A stretch of 64,000 nucleotides of DNA, taken from NCBI RefSeq assembly GCF_030014915.1, contig NZ_JAGIXS010000003.1, forward strand, positions 186,001 to 250,000, written 5' to 3'. The stretch comes from Pelomonas sp. V22. Lineage in GTDB: Bacteria; Pseudomonadota; Gammaproteobacteria; Burkholderiales; Burkholderiaceae_C. Within the stretch, counting starts at the first letter, position 1. Each line of letters starts with the position of its first letter. The translations under genes and the position numbers were made by a program. Positions 52,949 through 60,776 of the stretch are shown here, piece by piece. The notes under the pieces are model-generated. The model saw nothing but the letters and a program-made list of their open reading frames with translations, had not been told where the DNA came from and did not search any database.

Positions 52949-53007
52949 GCTCGCTGTATGTCGTTACTGGGCGGGTCGATCGGTCGCGCGCAAGTGCTTG
53001 TTTTCAT

Positions 53008-53097
53008 TGGCGGAAGCAGTGAGATTCGAACTCACGGACGGGTCACCCCGTCGCTGGTTTTCAAGACCAGTGCCTTAAACCGCTCGGCCATGCTTCC
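53008..53097 (-). tRNA. tRNA-Ser (anticodon TGA), carried by the island
   Basis: Complete 90-base class II tRNA. Acceptor GGAAGCA pairs with TGCTTCC; the anticodon stem CTGGT/ACCAG holds loop CTTGAAA with anticodon TGA. A long variable arm (GCGACGGGGTGACCCGTC) and T-arm GTTCGAATC are present and CCA is encoded. It lies inside the element, 17 bases from the right att core. Acceptor pairs 6-67 and 7-66 differ from the split host gene (GGAAGTG/CACTTCC) in a compensated way. It replaces the function of the disrupted chromosomal gene. Confidence 0.95.
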
Positions 53098-53114
53098 AAT
53101 GAACTTACGACAAA

Positions 53115-53121
53115 TTTCAAG
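53115..53121. repeat. att core, right junction
   Basis: TTTCAAG, identical to 37293-37299. To its left is island arm GACAAA (53109-53114), complementary to TTTGTC at the left end. To its right is the host anticodon stem ACCAG. Confidence 0.85.
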
Positions 53122-53153
53122 ACCAGTGCCTTAAACCGCTCGGCCACACTTCC
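53115..53153 (-). pseudogene. 5' half of the split chromosomal tRNA-Ser(TGA), right end of island
   Basis: Minus strand GGAAGTG, then D-arm GCCGAGCGGTTTAAGGC, then CACTGGT and CTTGAAA, where tRNA homology stops at the anticodon loop. Its acceptor strand matches the 3' half at 37242-37299. Without the 3' half it cannot fold. It still has the chromosomal promoter region upstream, so a truncated transcript running into the island tRNA is likely. Confidence 0.9.
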
Positions 53154-53168
53154 AAGAGAGCGGGGATT

Positions 53169-53999
53169 CTAGCCGCCCGGCGCCTGGGCTTGATCGCAGG
53201 CGACCTGAATGATCTCCGGCATTGAGCCGTCTGCATTCAAACGGGCAGCCGTCAGCGCGCCACCCCAGACGCAACCGGTGTCCAGCGCCAGCAGATCGTG
53301 CCGCTGCATCAGGCCGAGCGTCGACCAATGGCCAAAGGCCACTGCCTGGCCAGCCGTGCGGCGCCCCGGCACCTCGAACCAGGGCAGGTAGCCGGCCGGC
53401 GCGCTGTCGGCGCCGTCCTTGGCCTCGAAATCCATGCGGCCTGCGGCGGTGCAGAAGCGCAGCCGCGTCAGCACGTTGACGACGAAGCGCAGGCGCGGGA
53501 TGTCAGTCAGGCCTTCATCCCACTGATCGGGCTCATTGCCATACATCTGCTGCAGAAAGCCGGGCAGCTCCGGTCCGCGCAGCAAGGTCTCGACCTCACC
53601 GGCCAGCGCCAGCGTTTGCGCCGCGTCCCATTGGGGCACGACGCCGGCATGCACCATCAGCCAGCCATGGGCCAGCACGGCCATGCGCTGCTGGCGCAGC
53701 CAGGCGAGCAGGGCCTCGCGGTCGGGCGCGTCGAGGATCTCGTACAAGGTGTCCTTGCGATGCGGCTTGCGCACGCCCTGCGCGGCGGCGAGCAGGTGCA
53801 GGTCGTGGTTGCCGAGCAGGCAGGTGGCGGCGTCGCCGAGGCCCTGGAGCCGACGCAGCGTGGCCAGCGAGGCCGGGCCGCGGTTGACCAGGTCGCCGAG
53901 CAGGTAGAGCCGGTCGCGGGACGGGGAGAAGTCGATTTTCTGGAGCAGCCGCTCTAAAGCGTCGCAGCAGCCCTGCAAGTCGCCGATCAGGTAATTCAT
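53169..53999 (-). CDS. apaH: symmetrical bis(5'-nucleosyl)-tetraphosphatase
   Basis: 276-aa calcineurin-type metallophosphatase that splits Ap4A to two ADP. Motifs: YLIGDLQGC near the start, LLGDLVNRGP, CLLGNHDLHLL, VHAGVVPQW, FGHWSTLG and ALDTGCVWGG, the full phosphoesterase set for ApaH. The ATG (MNYLIGDLQG) is the family start. The frame extends upstream only through the dispersed repeat. Ap4A turnover links to stress and mRNA decapping. Divergent from the CNNM/CBS gene. Confidence 0.95.
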   Translation of the reverse strand: MNYLIGDLQGCCDALERLLQKIDFSPSRDRLYLLGDLVNRGPASLATLRRLQGLGDAATCLLGNHDLHLLAAAQGVRKPHRKDTLYEILDAPDREALLAWLRQQRMAVLAHGWLMVHAGVVPQWDAAQTLALAGEVETLLRGPELPGFLQQMYGNEPDQWDEGLTDIPRLRFVVNVLTRLRFCTAAGRMDFEAKDGADSAPAGYLPWFEVPGRRTAGQAVAFGHWSTLGLMQRHDLLALDTGCVWGGALTAARLNADGSMPEIIQVACDQAQAPGG

Positions 54000-54008
54000 A
54001 AATGTTTG

Positions 54009-54073
54009 CACCCTTCGCGCTGCGCGCGGTCCCGCCAGGCGGGAGTGAACGCCTTCGGACGGCCGTGCGGCGC
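54009..54073 (-). repeat. dispersed repeat copy 2, in front of apaH
   Basis: Reverse complement of the element in front of hutF: GCACGGCCGTCCGAAGG, then CTCCCGCCTGGCGGGA, then GCAGCGCGAAGGGTGCA, ending about 10 bases before the apaH start. The two copies differ at a handful of positions and by a small indel between the first block and the hairpin. Confidence 0.75.
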
Positions 54074-54171
54074 CCCGGGATTGTGCTGTCGGATTCGCCA
54101 CAGCCATCTGCTACCCTTGCCGGCTCTCAAAAACACCAGCGCCTGATCCGGGACAACCCCAGGCGCCATCG

Positions 54172-55476
54172 ATGGATACCGCGCTCGTTCTCTTTCTGAT
54201 CCTGCTCAACGGCTTGTTTGCGATGTCGGAGATGGCCCTCACGGCCAGCCGCAAGGCGCGGCTGCAGGTGATGGTGGAGAGCGGTGAGTCCGGTGCGCAG
54301 GCCGCCATGGACCTGCACGAGAACCCGACCAAGTTCCTCTCCACGGTGCAGATCGGCATCACTTCCATCGGCGTGCTGAACGGCATCGTCGGCGATGCCG
54401 CGTTCTCCAAGCCGCTGTCGCAGTGGCTCACCAGCACCTTCGGCCTGCATGCCCAGGCCACCGAGTTGGTGGCGACGGCCCTGGTGGTGGTGATCATCAC
54501 CGTGCTGACCATCATCTTCGGCGAGCTGGTGCCCAAGCGCCTGGGCCAGATCTATCCCGAGACCGTGGCCCGACTGGTGGCGCCGGCGATGAACGGCCTG
54601 TCGGTGGCCGCGCGCCCGCTGGTGAAGATGCTGAGCTTCTTTACCGAGGCCACCCTCGGCCTGATGGGCCTGCGCGGCAAGGCCCTGCGCAGCGTGACCG
54701 AAGAAGAAATCGCCGCCAGCCTGGAAGAGGGCCTGGACGCCGGCGTGATCGAGGAGCACGAGCACCAGATGGTGCGCAATGTGTTCCGCCTCGACGAGCG
54801 CCAGATCGGCTCGATGATGATTCCCCGCGCCGAGATCGCCTGGCTGGACGTGGATGCCAACACCGAGGAAGTGCTGGCCGTGCTGCGCGAGCATGGCTAC
54901 AGCCGCTACCCGGTGTGCCGCGGCGGCCTGACCGATGTGCTGGGCGTGACCTCGGCCCAGGGGCTCTTGCAGCGCTCCCTGAGTGGCGAGCCGCTGGCGC
55001 TGGCCGAAGGCCTGGTGGCGCCAGTCTTCGTGCCGGAGACGCTCTCCGGCATGGAGCTCCTGGAACATTTCCGCGCGTCGGACGCGCCCCTGGTCTTTGT
55101 CGTCGACGAGTACGGCGAGGTGCAGGGCGTGATCTCGGTGCGCGACGTGCTTGAAGCGATTGCTGGCGAATTCAATGCGCCCAGCGATGGCGAGGCCTGG
55201 GCGGTGCAACGCGCGGACGGGAGCTGGCTGATTGACGGCCTGATCCCCGTGCCCGAGCTGAAGGACCGCCTGGCCCTGAAGGAACTGCCCGAAGAAGACC
55301 GTGGTCGCTACAACACCCTGGCCGGCATGATCATGCTGCTGCTGGGGCGTCTGCCGCGCACGGCCGATGTGGTGGAGTGGAACGCGTGGAGATTCGAGGT
55401 CGTGGACCTCGATGGCAAGCGTGTGGACAAAGTGCTGGTCAGCCGACTGGCGAACGATGATGGAGATAGAGAATGA
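54172..55476 (+). CDS. CNNM-CBS-CorC_HlyC family membrane protein
   Basis: 434-aa protein of the hemolysin-C/CorC-related family (YtfL/YfjD-like), linked to divalent cation or polyamine tolerance. N-terminal CNNM membrane domain with several helices and the signatures LFAMSEMALTASRKARL and IIFGELVPKRLGQ. Two CBS domains follow (IGSMMIPRAEIAWL ... YPVCRG and VFVPETLSGMELLEHF ... LVFVVDEYGEVQGVIS). The C-terminal CorC_HlyC domain has WLIDGLIPVPEL. Overlaps the SapC gene by ATGA. Not a true hemolysin. Confidence 0.92.
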   Translation: MDTALVLFLILLNGLFAMSEMALTASRKARLQVMVESGESGAQAAMDLHENPTKFLSTVQIGITSIGVLNGIVGDAAFSKPLSQWLTSTFGLHAQATELVATALVVVIITVLTIIFGELVPKRLGQIYPETVARLVAPAMNGLSVAARPLVKMLSFFTEATLGLMGLRGKALRSVTEEEIAASLEEGLDAGVIEEHEHQMVRNVFRLDERQIGSMMIPRAEIAWLDVDANTEEVLAVLREHGYSRYPVCRGGLTDVLGVTSAQGLLQRSLSGEPLALAEGLVAPVFVPETLSGMELLEHFRASDAPLVFVVDEYGEVQGVISVRDVLEAIAGEFNAPSDGEAWAVQRADGSWLIDGLIPVPELKDRLALKELPEEDRGRYNTLAGMIMLLLGRLPRTADVVEWNAWRFEVVDLDGKRVDKVLVSRLANDDGDRE

Positions 55477-56225
55477 GCAACCCCCCCATGTACGGCAACC
55501 TGGTGCCGCTGGACCGTGAAGTCCACAAGAAGCTGCGCCTGAAGGTCGATGCCAACACGGTCAAGCGTGTCGAGAGCATGAACTCCCTGTTCGTGGCCGC
55601 CGCCGAGTTCGGCGAGGCCTGCAAGGAATTCCCGATCGTGTTCGTGCGCGTTGGTGAAGTGCCGACCGACGGCAGCAAGCAGGCCGTGGCGCCGCTGGCC
55701 GTGCTGGGCCTGAAGCCGGGCAGCAACCGTTTCATCAAGGAAGGCCAGTGGACGGCCAACTACGCGCCGGCCTACCTGCGCCGCTATCCGTTCACCATGG
55801 TCCGCCTGGAACCGGGCAGCGACCAGATGGCCATGTGCTTCGACGCCGACTGGGAAGGCTTCTCCGAGACCGAGGGCACGGCCCTGTTCGGTGACGACGG
55901 CCAGCCGACCGAGTTCCTTGTCAACGCCAAGGACTTTGTCGAGAACTTCGAGCGCGAAACCGAGCGCACCCGCCTGGCCTGCGACGAGCTGGTCAATCTG
56001 GACCTGCTGCAGGACATGCGCTTCGAAGCCACGCTGCCGAACGGTGAGAAGCTGGACGTCGAAGGCTTCATGGCCATCGACGAAGAGAAGCTGGCCAAGC
56101 TGGAAGATGCCGACATCATCAAGCTGCATCGCACCAGCCTGATCTCGCTGATCGAGCTGCACCGCGTCTCGATGAGCAACATGCCCCGCCTCGCCGCCAT
56201 GGAAGGCGTGGCCGCCCAAGCCTGA
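55473..56225 (+). CDS. SapC family protein
   Basis: 250 aa, SapC-type (S-layer-protein-associated family; function poorly defined). Typical segments: PLDREVHKKLRLK near the N-terminus, FPIVFVR, LRRYPFTMVR and ALFGDDGQPTEFL. No signal peptide or membrane segment, so cytoplasmic. Its start overlaps the preceding gene by ATGA, an arrangement suggesting joint expression. A strong terminator follows. Confidence 0.88.
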   Translation: MSNPPMYGNLVPLDREVHKKLRLKVDANTVKRVESMNSLFVAAAEFGEACKEFPIVFVRVGEVPTDGSKQAVAPLAVLGLKPGSNRFIKEGQWTANYAPAYLRRYPFTMVRLEPGSDQMAMCFDADWEGFSETEGTALFGDDGQPTEFLVNAKDFVENFERETERTRLACDELVNLDLLQDMRFEATLPNGEKLDVEGFMAIDEEKLAKLEDADIIKLHRTSLISLIELHRVSMSNMPRLAAMEGVAAQA

Positions 56226-56246
56226 GCGCCGGCGCCATCGCAAGCC

Positions 56247-56277
56247 AAGGCCGCCTTCGGGCGGCCTTTGTTTTTTT
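56247..56277 (+). terminator. intrinsic terminator after SapC gene
   Basis: Perfect 9-bp stem AAGGCCGCC / GGCGGCCTT with the stable TTCG tetraloop and a T-rich tail (TTTGTTTTTTT). Confidence 0.92.
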
Positions 56278-56334
56278 GCTGCTAGCGGGTTTGCTTGAAG
56301 GGTCGGCGCAAGCCTCGCTCGCTAGCATGGCCCC

Positions 56335-57708
56335 ATGCTCTTCGAAAGCTTTCTCTCTTCCCCGGCCATGGCCGCGCTGCTGGACGACCAGGCGCTGATA
56401 CAGGCGATGTTCGATTTCGAGGCGGCGCTGGTGCGGGGCCAGGCCGAGCTGGGCCTGATGCCGGAATCCAGTGCCCAGTCCATCGCCAGCCTGTGCCGGG
56501 CGGAGCTCTACGACGTGCCGGCCCTGGTGGCCGCCAGCAGCCGGGCCGGCAGTCTCGCCATCCCGCTGCTCAAGCGCTTGCGCGAGAACGTGGCGCTCTT
56601 CGACCCGGTGGCCGCCGGCTATGTGCATCGCGGCGCCACCAGCCAGGACGTGATCGATACCGCCCTCGTGCTGCAGACGCGCCGGGCGCTGGCCTTGATC
56701 GAAACCGATCTGCGAGCGCTGTGCCAGGGCCTGCTGGACCTGGCCGACCAGCACCCCGGCCAGCCCATGCTGGCCCGCACCATGATGCAGCCGGCCCTGG
56801 TGATGTCCTGGCGCTGCAAGATCGTTCAGTGGCTGCAGCCGCTGTTGCGTTCGGCCCAGGAGCTGCGGCGCCAGGCCGATGCGGCGCTGCGCCTGCAACT
56901 CGGAGGCGCAGGTGGCACCTTGGCCACGCTGGGCGTGCATGCCGACGCCGTCTGCCACCAGGTGGCGGTGCAGCTGCGCCTGCCGCTGAGCCCCGGAGCC
57001 TGGCATGTGCAGCGCGACCGTTGGGTGCGCCTGGGCAGCGAGCTGGGCGTGCTGTGCGGCAGCCTCGGCAAGCTGGCGGCCGACCTGTCCCTGCTGTCGC
57101 AGGCCGAGCTCGGGGAGCTGGGGGAGGGCCAGGGCGGCCGCAGCGGTGGTTCGAGTGCCATGCCGCACAAGCGCAACCCGATTGGCGCTATGGTGGGCCT
57201 GGCTGCGGCGCGGCGCGCGCCACAGCGGGTGGCCGCACTGCTCAGCTGCATGGTGCAGGAGCAGGAGCGGGCGCTCGGCAGTTGGCAGGCCGAGCAGGCC
57301 GAATGGTCGGGGCTGCTGCTGACCTGCCATGGCAGCGTGCAGGCGATGGCCGAGGCCATCGCCGGGCTGCAGCTGAACCCGGCCCGCATGCTGGAGAACA
57401 TCGACCGCCAGCAGGACCTGGTCTTCACCGAGGGCCTGCAGTACCTGCTGACGCAGGCCCTCGGGCAGCCGGTGGCCGAGCAGGCCATGGCCGAGTTGCT
57501 GGCCGGTGTGCGCGCCGGCCAGGGGCCGCTGCGCCTGCTGGCCCAGCAGTTCATGAACCGCCAGCCTGACCTGGCTTCGCGCATTGCGCCGGGCGTGATG
57601 GAGGCCTTGTTCGACGTGCATGCCACGGCCCGTGCGGCCGAGGCGCGTGTGCTGCCGCTGCTGGCCCAGGCCCGCGCGGATCTGAAAGCCCTGCAAGACA
57701 AGGAGTAG
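56335..57708 (+). CDS. pcaB: 3-carboxy-cis,cis-muconate cycloisomerase
   Basis: 457-aa member of the fumarase/argininosuccinate lyase superfamily. It converts 3-carboxy-cis,cis-muconate to 4-carboxymuconolactone in protocatechuate catabolism. Superfamily motifs: RGATSQDVIDTAL (about residue 100), LARTMMQPA and the signature GGSSAMPHKRNPIG (about 275). The following PcaC-PcaD fusion six bases downstream confirms the pathway. The ring-cleavage dioxygenase (pcaGH) and later genes are not in the window. Confidence 0.94.
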   Translation: MLFESFLSSPAMAALLDDQALIQAMFDFEAALVRGQAELGLMPESSAQSIASLCRAELYDVPALVAASSRAGSLAIPLLKRLRENVALFDPVAAGYVHRGATSQDVIDTALVLQTRRALALIETDLRALCQGLLDLADQHPGQPMLARTMMQPALVMSWRCKIVQWLQPLLRSAQELRRQADAALRLQLGGAGGTLATLGVHADAVCHQVAVQLRLPLSPGAWHVQRDRWVRLGSELGVLCGSLGKLAADLSLLSQAELGELGEGQGGRSGGSSAMPHKRNPIGAMVGLAAARRAPQRVAALLSCMVQEQERALGSWQAEQAEWSGLLLTCHGSVQAMAEAIAGLQLNPARMLENIDRQQDLVFTEGLQYLLTQALGQPVAEQAMAELLAGVRAGQGPLRLLAQQFMNRQPDLASRIAPGVMEALFDVHATARAAEARVLPLLAQARADLKALQDKE

Positions 57709-57714
57709 CCAGCG

Positions 57715-58941
57715 ATGAGCAGCAGCAGCCAGGACCGGCGCGACGACTTCGAACGCGGCCTGGCCATGCGCCGCGCCACGCTGGGCGACGACTGGGTGGA
57801 CCGTGCCACGGCCGGTGCCACCAGCTTCACCGCCGAGTTCCAGGACTTCATCACCCGCTATGCCTGGCAGGACGTCTGGACCCGTCCCGGCCTGCCGCAC
57901 GAGACCCGCCGCCTGCTCGTGTTGGGCATGACCATGGGTCTGGCGCGCTGGGAGGAGTTCGAGCTGCATTGCCGCGCGGCGGTGCGCGGTGGCGTGGCCA
58001 TCTCGGCGATCAAGGAAGCCCTGCTGCAGGGCGCCATCTACTGCGGCGTGCCGGCGGCCAACACGGCCTTCAAGATCACCCAGCAGATCCTCATCAGCGA
58101 AGGCCTGGCGCCGCTGCCCGAGCCGCTCACGCCTGAGCGCCGCGCCAGCCGCCAGCAGACCTTCAGCAGCCCGCAACTGAGCCTGGTGCTGCAAGGGGAG
58201 GGCGAGCGGCCGCCACTGGTCTTCAGCCATGCGCTGGGCCTGGATCTGCACCTGTGGGATCAGGCGGCGGCGCATTTCGCGGCGCAAGGCCATCCGACCC
58301 TGCGCTACGACCAGCGCGGCCATGGCCGCTCGGCGCGCCCGGCTGGCCCCTGTTCGCTCGATCAACTGGTGGCGGATGCGGTGCGGCTGATCGAGGAATG
58401 GGGGCGCGGGCCGGTGGTCTTCGTTGGCTTGAGCCTCGGTGGCATGGTGGGCCAGGGCCTCGCGCTGGCACGCCCCGACCTGGTCCAGGGCCTGGTGCTT
58501 GCCCACACGACGGCGCATTACCCGGCCGAGGCGCAAGCCGCCTGGGGCCAGCGCATCGCCGCCGTGCAGGCGGGCGGCATGGTGGCAGTGGTCGAGCAGG
58601 TGTTGCAGCGCTACCTTGGTGATGACGCGTCTCATCCGGATTTGCGCGGGCGCCTGCGCGAGACCTTGCTGGCCCAGGATGCGGCGTCCTATGTGGCCAC
58701 GGCCGAGGCTGTGCGCGCAGTGGACTACCTGGGCCGCCTGGCGGCTCTGCGCTGCCCGACGCTGGTGATCGCCGGTGGCCGCGACCCCGGCGCCACGCCG
58801 GCCATGGCCGAGGCGATGGCCGGCCGGATTGCCCGATCCCGCCTGGCCGTGCTGCCCGCTGTCGCTCATTTGGGTGTCATGGAAGACCCTGAGGGCTTCC
58901 TTGGCCTGCTCGGCGAATTTATTGCCGGCCTGGGCAGATAG
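57715..58941 (+). CDS. pcaCD: fused 4-carboxymuconolactone decarboxylase / 3-oxoadipate enol-lactonase
   Basis: 408-aa bifunctional protein. Residues about 1-130 are a complete carboxymuconolactone decarboxylase (RRATLGDDWVDRA, LGMTMGLARWEEFELHCRAA, EALLQGAIYCGVPAAN). Residues about 150-408 are an alpha/beta-hydrolase enol-lactonase with nucleophile Ser in VGLSLGGMVG, Asp in AGGRDPGATP and His in AVAHLGVMED. Together they catalyse two successive steps after PcaB. The well-known PcaL fusion has the opposite order (PcaD first, then PcaC). Tight spacing to pcaB shows one operon. Confidence 0.93.
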   Translation: MSSSSQDRRDDFERGLAMRRATLGDDWVDRATAGATSFTAEFQDFITRYAWQDVWTRPGLPHETRRLLVLGMTMGLARWEEFELHCRAAVRGGVAISAIKEALLQGAIYCGVPAANTAFKITQQILISEGLAPLPEPLTPERRASRQQTFSSPQLSLVLQGEGERPPLVFSHALGLDLHLWDQAAAHFAAQGHPTLRYDQRGHGRSARPAGPCSLDQLVADAVRLIEEWGRGPVVFVGLSLGGMVGQGLALARPDLVQGLVLAHTTAHYPAEAQAAWGQRIAAVQAGGMVAVVEQVLQRYLGDDASHPDLRGRLRETLLAQDAASYVATAEAVRAVDYLGRLAALRCPTLVIAGGRDPGATPAMAEAMAGRIARSRLAVLPAVAHLGVMEDPEGFLGLLGEFIAGLGR

Positions 58942-58972
58942 CGTGCAGTGGCCGGCTATGCTGGCACCCTGT

Positions 58973-60526
58973 ATGCAACGCCGCCATCTGCTCCTCAGTT
59001 CCGCCGCCGCCCTGGCCCTGCCTTCGCTCAGCCACGCGGCCCCACGGACCGAGGGAACTGCCGCCGCGCAAGCCCAGGCCATGGCCGCCGGCCGCCTGAC
59101 GGCCGAGCGTCTGGTGCAGGACTACCTGTCCCGCATTGCTGCCCTCGACAAGGCCGGCCCCCGGCTCAACAGCGTCATCGAGCTGAACCCGGAAGCCCGC
59201 GCCATCGCCCTTGCGCTGGATGCCGAGCGCCGTGCCGGCAAGCTGCGCGGCCCGCTGCATGGCATCCCGGTGCTCTTGAAGGACAACATCGCCACCGGCG
59301 ATCGGATGCACACCACGGCCGGCTCGCTGGCCCTTGCCGATCTGCGTGTGGCCCGCGACGCCCATCTGGTGCAGCGCCTGCGCGCCGCCGGTGCCGTGAT
59401 CCTCGGCAAGACCAACCTGAGCGAATGGGCCAATATGCGTTCGACCCGCTCGGTCAGCGGCTGGAGCGGGCGCGGCGGCCTGACCCGCAACCCCTATGCG
59501 CTGGACCGCAGCTGCAGCGGCTCCAGCTCGGGCACTGGTGCGGCCATCGCCGCCGACCTGGCGACGCTGGGCGTGGGCACCGAGACCGACGGTTCCATCG
59601 TCTCACCGGCCTCCATCTGCGGCCTGGTGGGCCTCAAGCCCACGCTGGGCCGTATCAGCCGCGATGGCGTCATCCCCATCGCTCACAGCCAGGACACGGC
59701 CGGGCCCATGACTCGCACCGTGGCCGACGCGGCCCTGTTGTATGCCGCGATGTGCGGCCCGGATGCCGCCGATGCCGTGACCCAGGCCGCACCCGATGCG
59801 GCCGGCCAGCTCGACGCCGGCCTGATCAAGGGCGCCCGCCTCGGCGTGGCGCGCAACTACTTCACCGGTTTCGACGAGGCCGATGCGGCCATCGAGCTGG
59901 CCATCGCCAAGCTGCGCGAGCTGGGCGCTGAAATCGTCGACAACGCCGACCTGCCGGCTGCCACCGCCTATGGCGACGCCGAAACCCTGGTGCTGCTCTA
60001 CGAGCTGAAGGAAGACCTGGGCCAATGGCTCAAGACTTTCGCGCCAGGCCACCGGGTCCAGAGCCTGGCCGACGTGATCGCCTTCAATGCCGCGCACCGC
60101 TCGCAGGAAATGCCCTGGTTCGGCCAGGAGCTGTTCGAGAAGGCACAGGCCCTCGGAGACCTGTCCACGCCGGCCTACCGCGAGGCGCTGGCCGCCTGCG
60201 CCAAGGGTGCGCGCGAGGAGGGCCTGGACAAGGCCTTGAAGGCCCAGCGCCTGGATGCCCTGATTGCGCCGACCGGCGGCCTGGCCTGGCTGATCGACCC
60301 GGTGGCGAGCGACCACTATGGCGCCAGCTTCTCCACGCCGGCCGCCGTGGCCGGCTATCCGCACCTGACCGTGCCGGCCGGCTTCGTGCGGGGCCTGCCG
60401 CTGGGCCTGTCCTTCGTCGGGCCGGCCTGGAGTGAATGGAAGCTGCTGTCGCTGGGCCTGGCCTTCGAGCAGGCCACGAAACATCGCCGCGCACCGGCTT
60501 TCGCCAAACGGACGGTGCCGCTATGA
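58973..60526 (+). CDS. exported amidase, amidase-signature family
   Basis: 517 aa. The N-terminus MQRRHLLLSSAAALALPSLSHA has a twin-arginine-like start and a hydrophobic signal with cleavage after SHA. The amidase-signature core has the Ser-cisSer-Lys triad: Lys in PVLLKDNIATGD, Ser residues in CSGSSSGTGAA and GVGTETDGSIV. Substrate unknown; many such proteins are loosely named amidase or Glu-tRNA amidotransferase A but are not part of GatCAB. It may be co-transcribed with pca genes (31-base gap), though no pathway link is evident. Start set by signal peptide. Confidence 0.88.
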   Translation: MQRRHLLLSSAAALALPSLSHAAPRTEGTAAAQAQAMAAGRLTAERLVQDYLSRIAALDKAGPRLNSVIELNPEARAIALALDAERRAGKLRGPLHGIPVLLKDNIATGDRMHTTAGSLALADLRVARDAHLVQRLRAAGAVILGKTNLSEWANMRSTRSVSGWSGRGGLTRNPYALDRSCSGSSSGTGAAIAADLATLGVGTETDGSIVSPASICGLVGLKPTLGRISRDGVIPIAHSQDTAGPMTRTVADAALLYAAMCGPDAADAVTQAAPDAAGQLDAGLIKGARLGVARNYFTGFDEADAAIELAIAKLRELGAEIVDNADLPAATAYGDAETLVLLYELKEDLGQWLKTFAPGHRVQSLADVIAFNAAHRSQEMPWFGQELFEKAQALGDLSTPAYREALAACAKGAREEGLDKALKAQRLDALIAPTGGLAWLIDPVASDHYGASFSTPAAVAGYPHLTVPAGFVRGLPLGLSFVGPAWSEWKLLSLGLAFEQATKHRRAPAFAKRTVPL

Positions 60527-60776
60527 GGGCTTGCTCTGTTGTCCGGATGATGCAAACCGGCGCCAATATGCAAGTCAATGTTTGCGCGGCGAGGCCCATA
60601 TCGCCATCGCTTGTTACAGCTTCCATGGCTCGCGCCGAAGTAATTGCAATGCAGGGAGTCCGCTGCCACGAAAGGCCAGTAAGGGATGTAACGGAATGCA
60701 AGCCCGGGTTCATTGCCGGACTGTCATCTGCCTCCCTTAGACTGGCCCGCAGCCAACCGAGTTGGGGTGCCCGCCA

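Larger units (their letters stand above)
37293..53121. mobile_element. 15.8-kb integrated element in tRNA-Ser(TGA), phage-satellite-like
   Basis: Bounded by 7-bp direct repeats TTTCAAG that lie in the anticodon loop of a now split tRNA-Ser. Joining the two island ends gives GACAAA-TTTCAAG-TTTGTC, an inverted-repeat core as expected for attP. Joining the two flanks gives CTGGT-TTTCAAG-ACCAG, the anticodon stem-loop (attB). Content in order: integrase, AlpA-like protein, small protein, primase-helicase, unknowns, a six-gene leftward nuclease-bearing operon, a DNA-binding-like protein, an exported coiled-coil protein, a small-terminase-like protein, a nuclease/XRE pair and a complete tRNA-Ser. 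No capsid, tail, relaxase or conjugation gene was seen, so a satellite or primase-encoding mobilisable island fits better than a prophage or ICE. Confidence 0.9.

Noticed and set aside
52773-53078. Open frame ending in FELTDGSPRRWFSRPVP
   Set aside because: The end is the translation of the strand opposite tRNA-Ser, a common false gene call.
53101-53153. Second complete tRNA-Ser next to the first
   Set aside because: Homology stops at the anticodon loop; the variable arm, T-arm and 3' acceptor are absent.
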